Assembly: GCF_004364435.1 (NCBI RefSeq)
Contig: NZ_SOCT01000002.1
Location: forward strand, 248,001 to 312,000
DNA from: Pseudomonas sp. LP_7_YM
Lineage (GTDB): Bacteria > Pseudomonadota > Gammaproteobacteria > Pseudomonadales > Pseudomonadaceae
Length of the DNA stretch: 64,000 nucleotides
Reading direction: 5' to 3'
The notes under the pieces are model-generated. The model made no database searches. It had not been told where the DNA came from and saw only the letters and a program-made list of their open reading frames with translations. Below, one piece after another: positions 12,838 to 21,880 of this stretch; the first letter of the stretch is position 1, and each line of letters opens with the position of its first letter. A program made the translations under genes and the position numbers.

Positions 12838-13845
12838 ATGTTGTCCAGAACCCTGTTGTGCCTCGCCATTACTAGCGCTTCTACTCCCTTGCTCGCCGAT
12901 ACCGTCTGGTTGAAGAATGGTGACAAGCTGACAGGGACCATCAAGGTCTTCGACGGCGGGAAGCTGCTGCTCAACACTAAATATGCAGGCGATATTCCGC
13001 TGGACTGGAAAGAAGTCAAGACGCTGGAAAGCGACCAGCACCTGTTGGTCAAGGAAGACGCTCATACCGGCGAGATTTCCAAGTCACTGCAGCCTGCCGA
13101 TGACGGTAAGGTCACTCTGGCCAACGGCGATGCGCCGAAAACCGTGGAGCTGGCCAGCATCCGGCAGATCATGAAGCCCAAGCCTGTGGTCACCGACCTG
13201 GTCTGGAAGGGTAATATCGACGCCGCCCTGGATTTTCAGCGTGCGGAAAACGATACCGATGACTACAACATCGCCTTCAAGACCACGGCCACTCATGGCC
13301 AGTGGCGGCATAACGCGAAGGGCGAGTACAACCGCGAATCGCAAGATGACCTGACCACCACCAATAACTGGAGCATGGAGTACTCGGTCGACCGTTTCCT
13401 CACGGACAAATGGTTCTGGGACGGCCGCCTGACGTACAAGCGTGACACCATCGAAGACCTGGATCGCCAGCGCACCGTCGGTACCGGTCCGGGTTACCAG
13501 TTCTGGGATGATGAGCTGGGTGCCTTCAAGGTTGGCGCGCTGCTCAACCGCACTGATTTCGAATATTCCAATGATGAAAAGGAACACTTCTATTCCGTTT
13601 CCGGCACTTGGGATTACAACCGTTTCCTGATTGGCAAAAAGGTTGAGTTCTTCACCAACGGTGAGCTGGGCAAACCCCTCAGCGGCGTTGCCGATTACAG
13701 CCTCGATACCGAAATCGGTCTGCGCTACAAGGTCACCGAATGGGCCTCGCTCAACGTCAAGGCTGAAAAGGACATCATCAGTGGCTCTGCTAATGGCGAC
13801 CTGGACAAAACGCGCTACACCGCTGGTTTCGGCGTGTCCTGGTAG
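12838..13845 (+). CDS. DUF481-family outer-membrane beta-barrel protein
   Basis: 335 residues from the chosen start. The N-terminus MLSRTLLCLAITSASTPLLA is a typical Sec signal peptide with predicted cleavage before DTVWLKNG. An N-terminal domain (about residues 20-120) carries the DTVWLKNGDKLTGTIKVFDG pattern of Pseudomonas DUF481 proteins. The rest consists of alternating short beta strands, ending FGVSW with a C-terminal aromatic residue, as expected of an outer-membrane barrel. In-frame ATGs exist at 12709 and 12799 without clear ribosome sites; I favour 12838 because it places the signal peptide at the N-terminus. Function is unknown; some relatives are salt-stress induced. Confidence 0.78.
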   Translation: MLSRTLLCLAITSASTPLLADTVWLKNGDKLTGTIKVFDGGKLLLNTKYAGDIPLDWKEVKTLESDQHLLVKEDAHTGEISKSLQPADDGKVTLANGDAPKTVELASIRQIMKPKPVVTDLVWKGNIDAALDFQRAENDTDDYNIAFKTTATHGQWRHNAKGEYNRESQDDLTTTNNWSMEYSVDRFLTDKWFWDGRLTYKRDTIEDLDRQRTVGTGPGYQFWDDELGAFKVGALLNRTDFEYSNDEKEHFYSVSGTWDYNRFLIGKKVEFFTNGELGKPLSGVADYSLDTEIGLRYKVTEWASLNVKAEKDIISGSANGDLDKTRYTAGFGVSW

Positions 13846-14235
13846 GTTCTTCCTTATATAGATGGCTGCGCAGGTGAATGCCGGGTCCTCCGGCATGCAC
13901 CGTCCCTGTGGGCGGATGTACCTCGGTCGGCATTCAGGCAAAAACATTTCAAGAAATTCGCAAGTGACTGTTGTGCCGCCGCCTCGTGAATGAGTTCGCT
14001 CATGCATAGACCCTTTCTGCTGCCCGACGGCGCGGCGAGTAAACGCCGGGACGTTCCTGCAGGGGCTGCGTTTAGGCAGCCACCGTGCAGAACATTTACG
14101 TTAACCCCGTGCAAAATCGTCACGCCGCCTCAATCTGGCACCCATTGGCGATAACGATTATCGTGTGCCCTTCCACGCCACACACTGCTGCGCGTGTCTC
14201 GCCTTTGTCGATTTCATCTGTTCAGGAGTTTCACC
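13846..14235. other. 390-base intergenic region before the HugZ-like gene
   Basis: No credible gene on either strand. It holds the possible Fur site at 14149-14163; the HugZ ribosome site AGGAG is at 14224-14228. I see no terminator for the DUF481 gene. Confidence 0.6.
14149..14163 (+). promoter_or_regulatory. Possible Fur box upstream of the HugZ-like gene
   Basis: CGATAACGATTATCG is a perfect CGATAA/TTATCG inverted repeat around CGA. It resembles the core GATAAT-type half sites of a Fur box and lies 72 bases before the start of a heme/iron-family gene. Confidence 0.5.
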
Positions 14236-14967
14236 ATGAGCGCCAACGCCACCCGGCAAGCCCGAGCACTCTTACTCAAGGAGTATCGCGGTGTGCTGTC
14301 GACCCATTCCAGGTCGATGCCCGGTTACCCCTTTGGCTCCGTGGTGCCCTACTGCCTGGATAATCAAGGTCATCCGCTGATCCTGATCAGCCGTATCGCC
14401 CAGCACACCCACAACCTGCAACTTGACCCCAAGTGTTCGATGATCGTCGGCGAGCGTGCAGCCGAAGATATTCAGTCGGTCGGTCGAGTCACGGTGATGG
14501 CCCAAGCGCAAAAAGTCACCGACGCTGCCGCGATCCAAGCCGCTGCACAACGCTATTACCGCTATTTCCCGGAATCGGAGAGCTATCACAGCGCCCACGA
14601 TTTCGACTTCTGGGTGTTGGTGCCAGTGCGTTACCGATACATCGGTGGCTTCGGCGCGATCCACTGGCTCGACGACGCGGCATTGGCCAGCCCGTTCGCC
14701 GGTGCCGCCGAAACCGGTATGATCGAACACATGAACGAAGATCACACCCAAGCCATCGCGCACTATGTCGAACTCGCAGGACTGCCAAACACCGAGCCTG
14801 CGGTTCTTGTCGGTATCGACAGCGAGGGCATGCACCTGCGCGTTGGGCAAGGCATTCACTGGCTGGCCTTTGCCGAGTCTTGTAATACGCCGACACAAGT
14901 GCGTCAGGCCTTGGTGCAGCTGGCCCACGCTGAAAAATGGCCGACTTGTGAAGTGATTGAAGCTTGA
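14236..14967 (+). CDS. HugZ-like heme utilisation protein (PNPOx-type split barrel + DUF2470)
   Basis: 243 residues. Residues 1-150 form a pyridoxamine-phosphate-oxidase-like split barrel, with SRSMPGYPFGSVVPYCLDN at the start and RYRYIGGFGAIHWL at the end. The C-terminal part is a DUF2470 domain with MIEHMNEDHTQAIAHY, the Glu/His-rich motif of HugZ-type heme-binding proteins. HugZ of Helicobacter degrades heme; other relatives have unknown roles. The ATG has AGGAG 7 bases upstream; the in-frame Met at 14194 lacks one. A Fur-like site upstream supports a link with iron. Heme oxygenase activity itself is an inference. Confidence 0.82.
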   Translation: MSANATRQARALLLKEYRGVLSTHSRSMPGYPFGSVVPYCLDNQGHPLILISRIAQHTHNLQLDPKCSMIVGERAAEDIQSVGRVTVMAQAQKVTDAAAIQAAAQRYYRYFPESESYHSAHDFDFWVLVPVRYRYIGGFGAIHWLDDAALASPFAGAAETGMIEHMNEDHTQAIAHYVELAGLPNTEPAVLVGIDSEGMHLRVGQGIHWLAFAESCNTPTQVRQALVQLAHAEKWPTCEVIEA

Positions 14968-15032
14968 ATTAACGACTTTGCGACTTCACCTAGTGTCTAC
15001 TGGAAGCCTTCTTCCATTGAGGAAACTACTTG

Positions 15033-15530
15033 ATGCGCGTTTTTCTACTGCTTTTATTGCTTTTTCCGGTACTTGAGCTGTTCGTGCTGGTGAAAGTCGG
15101 AATGTCGATCGGCTTTCTGCCGACTTTCCTGCTGGTTGTCGCAGGCTCGATGCTCGGGGTGGTCGTGGTACGGGTCGCCGGGCTTGCGACCGCCATCAGT
15201 GCCCGTGCCAGTCTTGCGCGTGGCGAGCTGCCTGCGCAGCAGATGATGAATGGCCTGATGATGACCGTTGGCGGCGGTTTGCTGGTGCTGCCTGGTTTCA
15301 TCAGTGACGTGCTGGGCCTGATCTGCCTGATGCCGTTTACCCGTCGTTTGCTGGTGAGCAAGGTGCGTCAGCGCGCCGAAGCGGCAGCCAGCCGTCAACG
15401 TGCGTTCGCTGACGATCTGCGTTCTTCAGGGGCGACCGGTCCCGGCGCGGCTCGTCCTGGGGCCCGCCAGCCTGAAGTGATTGAAGGTGACGTGATCGAA
15501 GGCGAGTACGAGCCTGTCGATAAAAAGTGA
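15033..15530 (+). CDS. fxsA: FxsA-family membrane protein
   Basis: 165 residues. FxsA is an inner-membrane protein named for suppressing F-plasmid exclusion of phage T7; its cellular role is unclear. Three or four hydrophobic helices cover residues 1-110: MRVFLLLLLLFPVLELFVL, then GFLPTFLLVVAGSMLGVVVV, then MMTVGGGLLVLPGFISDVLG, which is the family signature. The C-terminal 55 residues are polar, with a Pro/Gly/Ala stretch and the acidic repeat VIEGDVIEGEYEP. ATG 15033 is preceded by GAGGA at 15019-15023; the TTG just before it is less likely. It lies immediately before groES, as in other pseudomonads. Confidence 0.88.
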   Translation: MRVFLLLLLLFPVLELFVLVKVGMSIGFLPTFLLVVAGSMLGVVVVRVAGLATAISARASLARGELPAQQMMNGLMMTVGGGLLVLPGFISDVLGLICLMPFTRRLLVSKVRQRAEAAASRQRAFADDLRSSGATGPGAARPGARQPEVIEGDVIEGEYEPVDKK

Positions 15531-15616
15531 TCTGTACGCCACGTCCAGCACGGCACCTGAGGGTGCCGTGCGCGTTTTCGCGACCTCATCGCGCTTAAAA
15601 AATTTCTTCGTCGAGC

Positions 15617-15645
15617 CTTGTAATCAGCTTGCTCGCCCTTATGTA
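15617..15645 (+). promoter_or_regulatory. Candidate heat-shock (sigma-32) promoter of groESL
   Basis: CTTGTAA at 15617-15623, then 12 bases, then CCCTTATGTA at 15636-15645, compared with CTTGAAA and CCCCATNTA. It lies 140 bases before groES. The fit is fair rather than exact. Confidence 0.45.
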
Positions 15646-15784
15646 TGGGTCACCGCAAGGTTTCTGGCGCATTTCGCCAGACCGTATTCTGCGGTTCGCT
15701 CGCGAACCGTAACCGGCAAGCCCGGATGTTTAACCCGCCGGTGCCAAAACCGGGCGTTCAAAAACCATAATTAGGAGATCGACA

Positions 15785-16078
15785 ATGAAGCTTCGTCCTC
15801 TGCATGATCGCGTCGTAATCCGTCGCAGCGAAGAAGAAACCAAAACTGCTGGCGGTATCGTGCTCCCAGGTTCGGCTGCTGAAAAACCAAACCGTGGCGA
15901 AATCATCGCCGTGGGTACCGGTCGCGTCCTGGACAACGGTGAAGTTCGTGCGCTGGCCGTCAAAGTAGGTGACAAAGTGGTGTTCGGCCCTTACTCCGGC
16001 AGCAACACTGTGAAAGTAGACGGCGAAGACCTGCTGGTGATGAGCGAGAACGAAATCCTCGCGGTCGTCGAAGGCTGA
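15785..16078 (+). CDS. groES: Co-chaperonin GroES
   Basis: 97 residues, full length for GroES. The heptameric lid closes the GroEL chamber during ATP-driven folding. The sequence opens [18 protein letters not shown]. The mobile loop that binds GroEL is [20 protein letters not shown] (about residues 16-35), and the roof segment is [20 protein letters not shown]. The ATG follows AGGAG at about 8 bases. groEL starts 52 bases downstream, so the two form the usual groESL operon behind the candidate heat-shock promoter. Confidence 0.98.
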   Translation: MKLRPLHDRVVIRRSEEETKTAGGIVLPGSAAEKPNRGEIIAVGTGRVLDNGEVRALAVKVGDKVVFGPYSGSNTVKVDGEDLLVMSENEILAVVEG

Positions 16079-16118
16079 GTTGATACCCCTCATTTTCCCT
16101 TTACTACAAAGTATTTAA

Positions 16119-17777
<1,659 letters not shown>

Positions 17778-17803
17778 GCCAACCTTACCCCAGGTGCATA
17801 AAG

Positions 17804-17829
17804 AACCCCGCTTCGGCGGGGTTTTTTTA
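17804..17829 (+). terminator. Rho-independent terminator of groESL
   Basis: AACCCCGC-TTCG-GCGGGGTT stem with a stable tetraloop and a run of seven T, 26 bases after the groEL stop. Confidence 0.92.
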
Positions 17830-17895
17830 TGGGGTTGTTTCGGGGGATATGTGTAGATCCGTTTCCTGGTGTAGCGCTGATTCAGCGCTGTGCCC

Positions 17896-18020
17896 GGGGG
17901 AGCTTCTGAAGGTTACGACAGTGCGGGTCTTAATCGGACGAGCGCGGATGTCAGGCAACTTACCTGTAACACCCCACCGCGCTCGTTGCCGTCGTAACCA
18001 CCGACTTCTCCCACGAGGTT
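17896..18020 (-). repeat. Dispersed hairpin repeat, copy 1 (reverse orientation)
   Basis: On the minus strand this reads as a long imperfect hairpin. The outer arms are GGTTACGAC (17911-17919) and GTCGTAACC (17991-17999), the middle arms ACGAGCGCGG / CCGCGCTCGT (17938-17947, 17977-17986), and the inner arms CAGG / CCTG. The tip holds a 17-base core (17951-17967) that recurs exactly, reverse-complemented, at 36677-36693. The flanks also align with the second copy. It lies between groESL and the PAP2 gene, whose stop codon is 54 bases away. Confidence 0.75.
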
Positions 18021-18073
18021 ATGTGGCGTAGTTCGGGTTGTCAGCGGCAGGGAGCCGAATCGCACACTTGCGC

Positions 18074-18817
18074 TTACTCCGAAACCGGATCTCCAGCAAC
18101 GGTTTTGTGCTGCTTACCCGCCGGGCGATAAAGCACAGCGTAATACGCCCCCAGACAAATCAGCCAGCAGAACACTGCCGTCCAGATGTTGTGCGAGAAA
18201 AAATGCGCGCCCTGCAACATGCGCCCCACCGAAAACACCGTGCCCAGTCCGAACGCGAAGATCAGTCCCGTTTTGGCCAGGCGCGGGCGGCGATCACGAA
18301 AGACGAAGAACAACGCAAACAGCGTGAAGCCCGTCGCCGCGTGACCACCCGGCCAGCAACGACCCGGCTTGTCGGTTTCAGGGCGCGGGCTGAGCAGTTC
18401 GCTGTAGGTTTCCTGGCCGCCGAACGCGGTCAGGCTCCACGGGCACTGAACCGATGTCACCACTTTGACCGGCGTGACAAAACTCGTAGACAGCGCCATC
18501 GACAGCACAAGGCACCCGAGCTCACGCTTCCAGGGTTTGAGTCGCTCAATGAAAAATGCTGCGAAGAAGCCTGCGAAGGACAGCACGCCCAAGGCAATCA
18601 CCACCTGTTTGGCGCGGTCGTGCAATACGTTTTCCAGGAAATAGCTATGCCTGCCCACGAACTGCCCGGCGCCTGGGTCATAGGCCAACCTGGCGATGTC
18701 CATGTCCAGCGAAGTCAGCTCCAGCAACACCAAGACGATGGCCGTTAGTGCCGGTATGCCGAGGTAAATCCACAGATTGATCGGCCGCGACGCAGCCCGT
18801 TCGATGATTTCAGACAT
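18074..18817 (-). CDS. PAP2-family membrane phosphatase, ColR-linked
   Basis: 247 residues with about six membrane helices. The PAP2 active-site parts are visible: motif 1 as KVVTSVQCPW (Lys then CPW, the variant seen in lipid A/undecaprenyl-PP phosphatase relatives rather than K-x6-RP), motif 2 as CWPGGHAATG with the catalytic His, and motif 3 as GRMLQGAHFFSHNIW with the second His. Such enzymes dephosphorylate lipid A or recycle the C55-PP carrier; the substrate here is not determined. ATG 18817 (MSEIIERA) is preferred; longer in-frame starts overlap colR. It is divergent from colR-colS, with a ColR-type site in the shared region. Confidence 0.87.
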   Translation of the reverse strand: MSEIIERAASRPINLWIYLGIPALTAIVLVLLELTSLDMDIARLAYDPGAGQFVGRHSYFLENVLHDRAKQVVIALGVLSFAGFFAAFFIERLKPWKRELGCLVLSMALSTSFVTPVKVVTSVQCPWSLTAFGGQETYSELLSPRPETDKPGRCWPGGHAATGFTLFALFFVFRDRRPRLAKTGLIFAFGLGTVFSVGRMLQGAHFFSHNIWTAVFCWLICLGAYYAVLYRPAGKQHKTVAGDPVSE

Positions 18818-18912
18818 GGTGCATTCCGTGTAATGGCAAGCTGGGCCGACAAGGACAGTCCCAAGCGTTCGGGAGTCTGCGCGTCGGGCTGTCCCCGGGC
18901 TGTGAACCGGGA

Positions 18913-18928
18913 GTGAAAAAAACGTTAT
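18913..18928 (-). promoter_or_regulatory. ColR-type binding site upstream of the PAP2 gene
   Basis: Minus strand ATAACGTTTTTTTCAC. It fits the ColR consensus reported for P. putida (as remembered, YYNASNNYTTTTTCAC) at all defined positions but the first. It shares ACGTTTTTTTCAC exactly with the site at 21127-21139. Confidence 0.6.
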
Positions 18929-19046
18929 GTCTGGCGGTGCTGGCCCTTGGGCGCGCTTGGCCTTAAGCTGCCGCCAACTCTGACCTGTCGAGCGGGTATA
19001 TCCATACCCCGCATACGCCGACAAACGCATTAGGAGACAGTTACCC

Positions 19047-19730
19047 ATGAGAATTCTGCTCGTCGAAGACAACCGCGACATCCTGGCCAACCTTGCGGAT
19101 TATCTGGGTCTGAAAGGCTACACCGTGGACTGCGCGCAGGATGGGCTGTCCGGGCTGCACCTGGCGGCGACCGAGCATTACGACCTGATCGTGCTCGATA
19201 TCATGCTGCCGGGCATCGACGGCTACACCCTGTGCAAGCGCTTGCGTGAAGATGCGCGCCGCGACACGCCGGTGATTATGCTCACCGCGCGTGACCAGCT
19301 CGACGATCGCTTGCAGGGGTTCCGCTCCGGCGCTGACGATTACCTGCTCAAGCCCTTCGCACTGTCGGAGCTGGCAGCCCGCATCGAAGCGGTGCTGCGC
19401 CGTGCGCAAGGTGGAGGCCGTCGCACCTTGCAGGTCGCTGACCTGATCTACGACCTCGATACCCTGGAAGTCACTCGCGAAGGGCGCATGCTCAAGCTCA
19501 ACCCGGTCGGCCTGAAACTGCTGGCGGTATTGATGCAGAAGAGCCCGCATGTGCTGCGCCGGGAAATCCTCGAAGAAGCGCTGTGGGGCGACGACTGCCC
19601 GGACAGCGACAGCCTGCGCAGCCATGTCCACCAACTGCGTCAGGTGATCGACAAGCCGTTCGCCAAGCCGCTGATGCAAACCGTACATGGCGTGGGATAT
19701 CGCTTGGCCGAGGGCCGCGATGGAGTTTAA
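19047..19730 (+). CDS. colR: Response regulator ColR (OmpR/PhoB family)
   Basis: 227 residues. The receiver domain (1-120) has the acidic pocket LLVEDN, the phosphorylation site DLIVLDIMLPG at Asp 51, the conserved Thr in VIMLTARDQ and the switch Lys in LLKPFALSEL. The C-terminal winged helix (130-225) binds DNA, with SLRSHVHQLRQVIDKPF as recognition region. ColRS maintains membrane integrity, root colonisation and metal tolerance in Pseudomonas. The identification rests on the gene order colR-colS-222-residue methyltransferase-LPS kinase, exactly that described in P. fluorescens and P. putida, and on the metal-site residues of ColS. AGGAG lies 11 bases before the start. It overlaps colS by 11 bases. 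Confidence 0.94.
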   Translation: MRILLVEDNRDILANLADYLGLKGYTVDCAQDGLSGLHLAATEHYDLIVLDIMLPGIDGYTLCKRLREDARRDTPVIMLTARDQLDDRLQGFRSGADDYLLKPFALSELAARIEAVLRRAQGGGRRTLQVADLIYDLDTLEVTREGRMLKLNPVGLKLLAVLMQKSPHVLRREILEEALWGDDCPDSDSLRSHVHQLRQVIDKPFAKPLMQTVHGVGYRLAEGRDGV

Positions 19731-21009
19731 GCAAAGCCTTGCCCAGCGGATCATCATTGCCTTTGCCTTGATGAGCGCGTTGGTGGCCGGGTCTTTCGCC
19801 ATGGGTATCGTTGCGACGGTCCATCTGGTCGAAGAAAAACTGATTTCCGCCGGCCTGGGCGGTGACCTGACGCGCCTGCTGCTGATGGACAGCGTCGAGG
19901 ACTGGAACCACCGGCCCGAGCCCGATCAGTTGTTCTATTTCACTGGCGGGCCGGGTGACTTCGAGCTGCCCAAGGACTTGCGTCACCTGGAACCCGGCTT
20001 CCACGAAGTGTTCAGGGGGCCGCTGTCCTACCACGCCATGGTCGAAGTGGTTGATGGCCGGCATTACGTCCTGTTGCAGGATCAAAGCGATTTCGAGGAG
20101 CGCGAGCGCGTGCTGTTCGCTGTCGTGCTGGTCGGCTTCGTACTGGCCCTGGCCCTGGCGATATTCCTCGGCTGGGTACTGGCACGTCGCGTAATGGCGC
20201 CGGTGGTGAGGCTGGCCCGGCAGGTACGCCATCGGGATCAGTTGCTGGGCCTGGCACCGCCTCTGGCACCCGATTACGCCGCCGATGAAGTGGGCGAGCT
20301 TGCCGTGGCATTCGACGCCACGCTGGGACGCCTGCGGGATGCCCTGACCCGCGAGCGGATGTTCACCAGCGACGTTAGCCACGAACTGCGAACCCCACTG
20401 ATGGTGCTCGCCAGTTCCTGTGAACTGCTGTTGGAAAACCCTGCGCTCGACCAGCGCGCTCGGGCGCAAGTCGAGCGGGTAGGGCGCGCGTGCGAAGAAA
20501 TGCGCGACCTGGTGCAGACTTTTCTGATGCTGGCCCGGACTCAGCGGGATGATGCCGGAATGAATCCGCAGTTGCCGCTGCAGGGGGCGGCTCAACAGTT
20601 GCTGGCCCTCTGGCGTGAGCCGATCGAAGTCAAGGGTTTGCAATTGGAGTATTACCCGGACCGCGCTTCTCAAACCGCGTACAACGCTACGTTTCTTTAC
20701 GCGGTGATGGGTAACCTGCTGCGTAACGCCTTGCACTACACCGATCACGGCTTCATCCGCCTCACGCTGTTGCCCAACGGCTTCACGGTTGAGGATTCTG
20801 GTGTCGGCATCCCGGAAGAAAAACGCGAAGCGATGTTTCAGCCCTTCGTGCGCGGTAACGAAAAACGAGGCGAAGGGCTGGGCTTGGGGCTGTCCTTGGT
20901 GCAGCGTATCTGCGAGAACCAGGGCTGGACTGTCAGCCTGGACACGATGGAGCCCAACGGCTGCCGTTTCAGTGTTACGTTCGAAAAATCAGTTGGCTCG
21001 GTGGGCTAA
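19720..21009 (+). CDS. colS: Sensor histidine kinase ColS
   Basis: 429 residues. TM1 (about 10-32) and TM2 (about 130-155) enclose a roughly 95-residue periplasmic domain. All residues reported for metal sensing in P. putida ColS sit at the same numbers: His35, Glu38, Glu96, His105 and the ExxE pair Glu126/Glu129. I read this as an intact Zn/Fe(III) sensor. A HAMP-like linker leads to the H-box SDVSHELRTPLMVL, N-box MGNLLRNALHYT, G1 VEDSGVGIPEEK and G2 GEGLGLGLSLV. The start ATG 19720 lies inside the colR end (11-base overlap), indicating translational coupling; the upstream in-frame ATG at 19687 would add an unrelated tail. Confidence 0.94.
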   Translation: MEFKQSLAQRIIIAFALMSALVAGSFAMGIVATVHLVEEKLISAGLGGDLTRLLLMDSVEDWNHRPEPDQLFYFTGGPGDFELPKDLRHLEPGFHEVFRGPLSYHAMVEVVDGRHYVLLQDQSDFEERERVLFAVVLVGFVLALALAIFLGWVLARRVMAPVVRLARQVRHRDQLLGLAPPLAPDYAADEVGELAVAFDATLGRLRDALTRERMFTSDVSHELRTPLMVLASSCELLLENPALDQRARAQVERVGRACEEMRDLVQTFLMLARTQRDDAGMNPQLPLQGAAQQLLALWREPIEVKGLQLEYYPDRASQTAYNATFLYAVMGNLLRNALHYTDHGFIRLTLLPNGFTVEDSGVGIPEEKREAMFQPFVRGNEKRGEGLGLGLSLVQRICENQGWTVSLDTMEPNGCRFSVTFEKSVGSVG

Positions 21010-21123
21010 CGGATATTTGCGATGGAATGTACAGACACTGTAAATGTTGCTGCCGTTCGGGAGGCGATAGCCATATGCTAGCCCCATCTTCCTGAAAATC
21101 CTCGTAACATTTGCCCCGGCCAT

Positions 21124-21139
21124 GGGACGTTTTTTTCAC
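21124..21139 (+). promoter_or_regulatory. ColR-type binding site upstream of the methyltransferase-wapQ genes
   Basis: GGGACGTTTTTTTCAC. It keeps A, C and TTTTTCAC of the ColR consensus but not the first two pyrimidines. It is identical over 13 bases to the site before the PAP2 gene and ends 68 bases before the methyltransferase start. Confidence 0.6.
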
Positions 21140-21207
21140 ACCAGCGTGACCTGAGGACGACGTAAACCCGCTTAGTTTTGTCTGTATCACCATCAGGAGA
21201 TACAGGC

Positions 21208-21876
21208 ATGAGCAAGCGCATCGAGCTTGATTTTTCTCGTAAGTACGACGACCTGCATGCTAAAAAATATTTACGTAAGCACCGCGATGGATTGGCTCGG
21301 CGGTTGTCTGATCGTCGCGATAAACAGTTGGCCAGGCAGGCCTTGGCGCTCGCTGGCGATCCGGGTCTGGTGCTTGACCTGCCCTGTGGCGCCGGTCGCT
21401 TCTGGCCAGTGCTGGCAGAGAAGGCTAACCGAGTGATCATCGGCGCCGATAATTCGGCCTCGATGGTCAGGACCGCTTGCCAGTCGCAGCCGGCCAACGT
21501 GGTGAAACGGGTACAACCCTTGCAGACATCTGCATTCGCTATCGACATGCCCGATAACGCAGTGGACAGCATCTTTTGCATGCGTTTGCTGCACCATGTC
21601 GGAAAGGCCTGTGACAGAGCCGTTTTGTTGAGGGAATTTCACCGGGTCACGCGGGACAGCGTGATTGTTTCCCTTTGGGTGGATGGGAATTTCAAGGCCT
21701 GGAAACGTAGACGTGCCGAAAGTACCCGCCAGCAGCAGGGTTACCAGAACCGCTTTGTGTTACCTGTGACCACAGCAGAAGCCGAATTTGAGGAGGCAGG
21801 ATTTCGTATCCAGGAGCGCCTGGATTTCCTGCCGCTGTACGCCATGTGGCGTGTATATCTATTACGTAAGAGGTAA
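21208..21876 (+). CDS. Class I SAM-dependent methyltransferase (colRS-linked ORF222)
   Basis: 222 residues, exactly the length that gave the P. fluorescens homologue its name orf222. The SAM-binding motif I is VLDLPCGAGRFWPVLAEKA, followed by the acidic end of beta-2 in IIGADNSASMV. Motifs for the adenine pocket (DNAVDSIFCMRLLHH) and the post-motif region are present. The substrate is unknown. It is co-transcribed with the LPS kinase, which suggests an envelope component. I chose ATG 21208 since AGGAG at 21195-21199 precedes it; the Met at 21178 has no site. The stop is 4 bases before wapQ. Confidence 0.9.
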   Translation: MSKRIELDFSRKYDDLHAKKYLRKHRDGLARRLSDRRDKQLARQALALAGDPGLVLDLPCGAGRFWPVLAEKANRVIIGADNSASMVRTACQSQPANVVKRVQPLQTSAFAIDMPDNAVDSIFCMRLLHHVGKACDRAVLLREFHRVTRDSVIVSLWVDGNFKAWKRRRAESTRQQQGYQNRFVLPVTTAEAEFEEAGFRIQERLDFLPLYAMWRVYLLRKR

Positions 21877-21880
21877 CAGG

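Noticed and set aside
19498..20748. 416-codon open frame antisense to colS
   Set aside because: colS has all kinase motifs and the metal-site residues; this frame is Gln/His-rich shadow sequence.
21788..21880. Longer N-terminus for wapQ
   Set aside because: It lies inside the methyltransferase gene and lacks similarity to the family; ATG 21881 fits.
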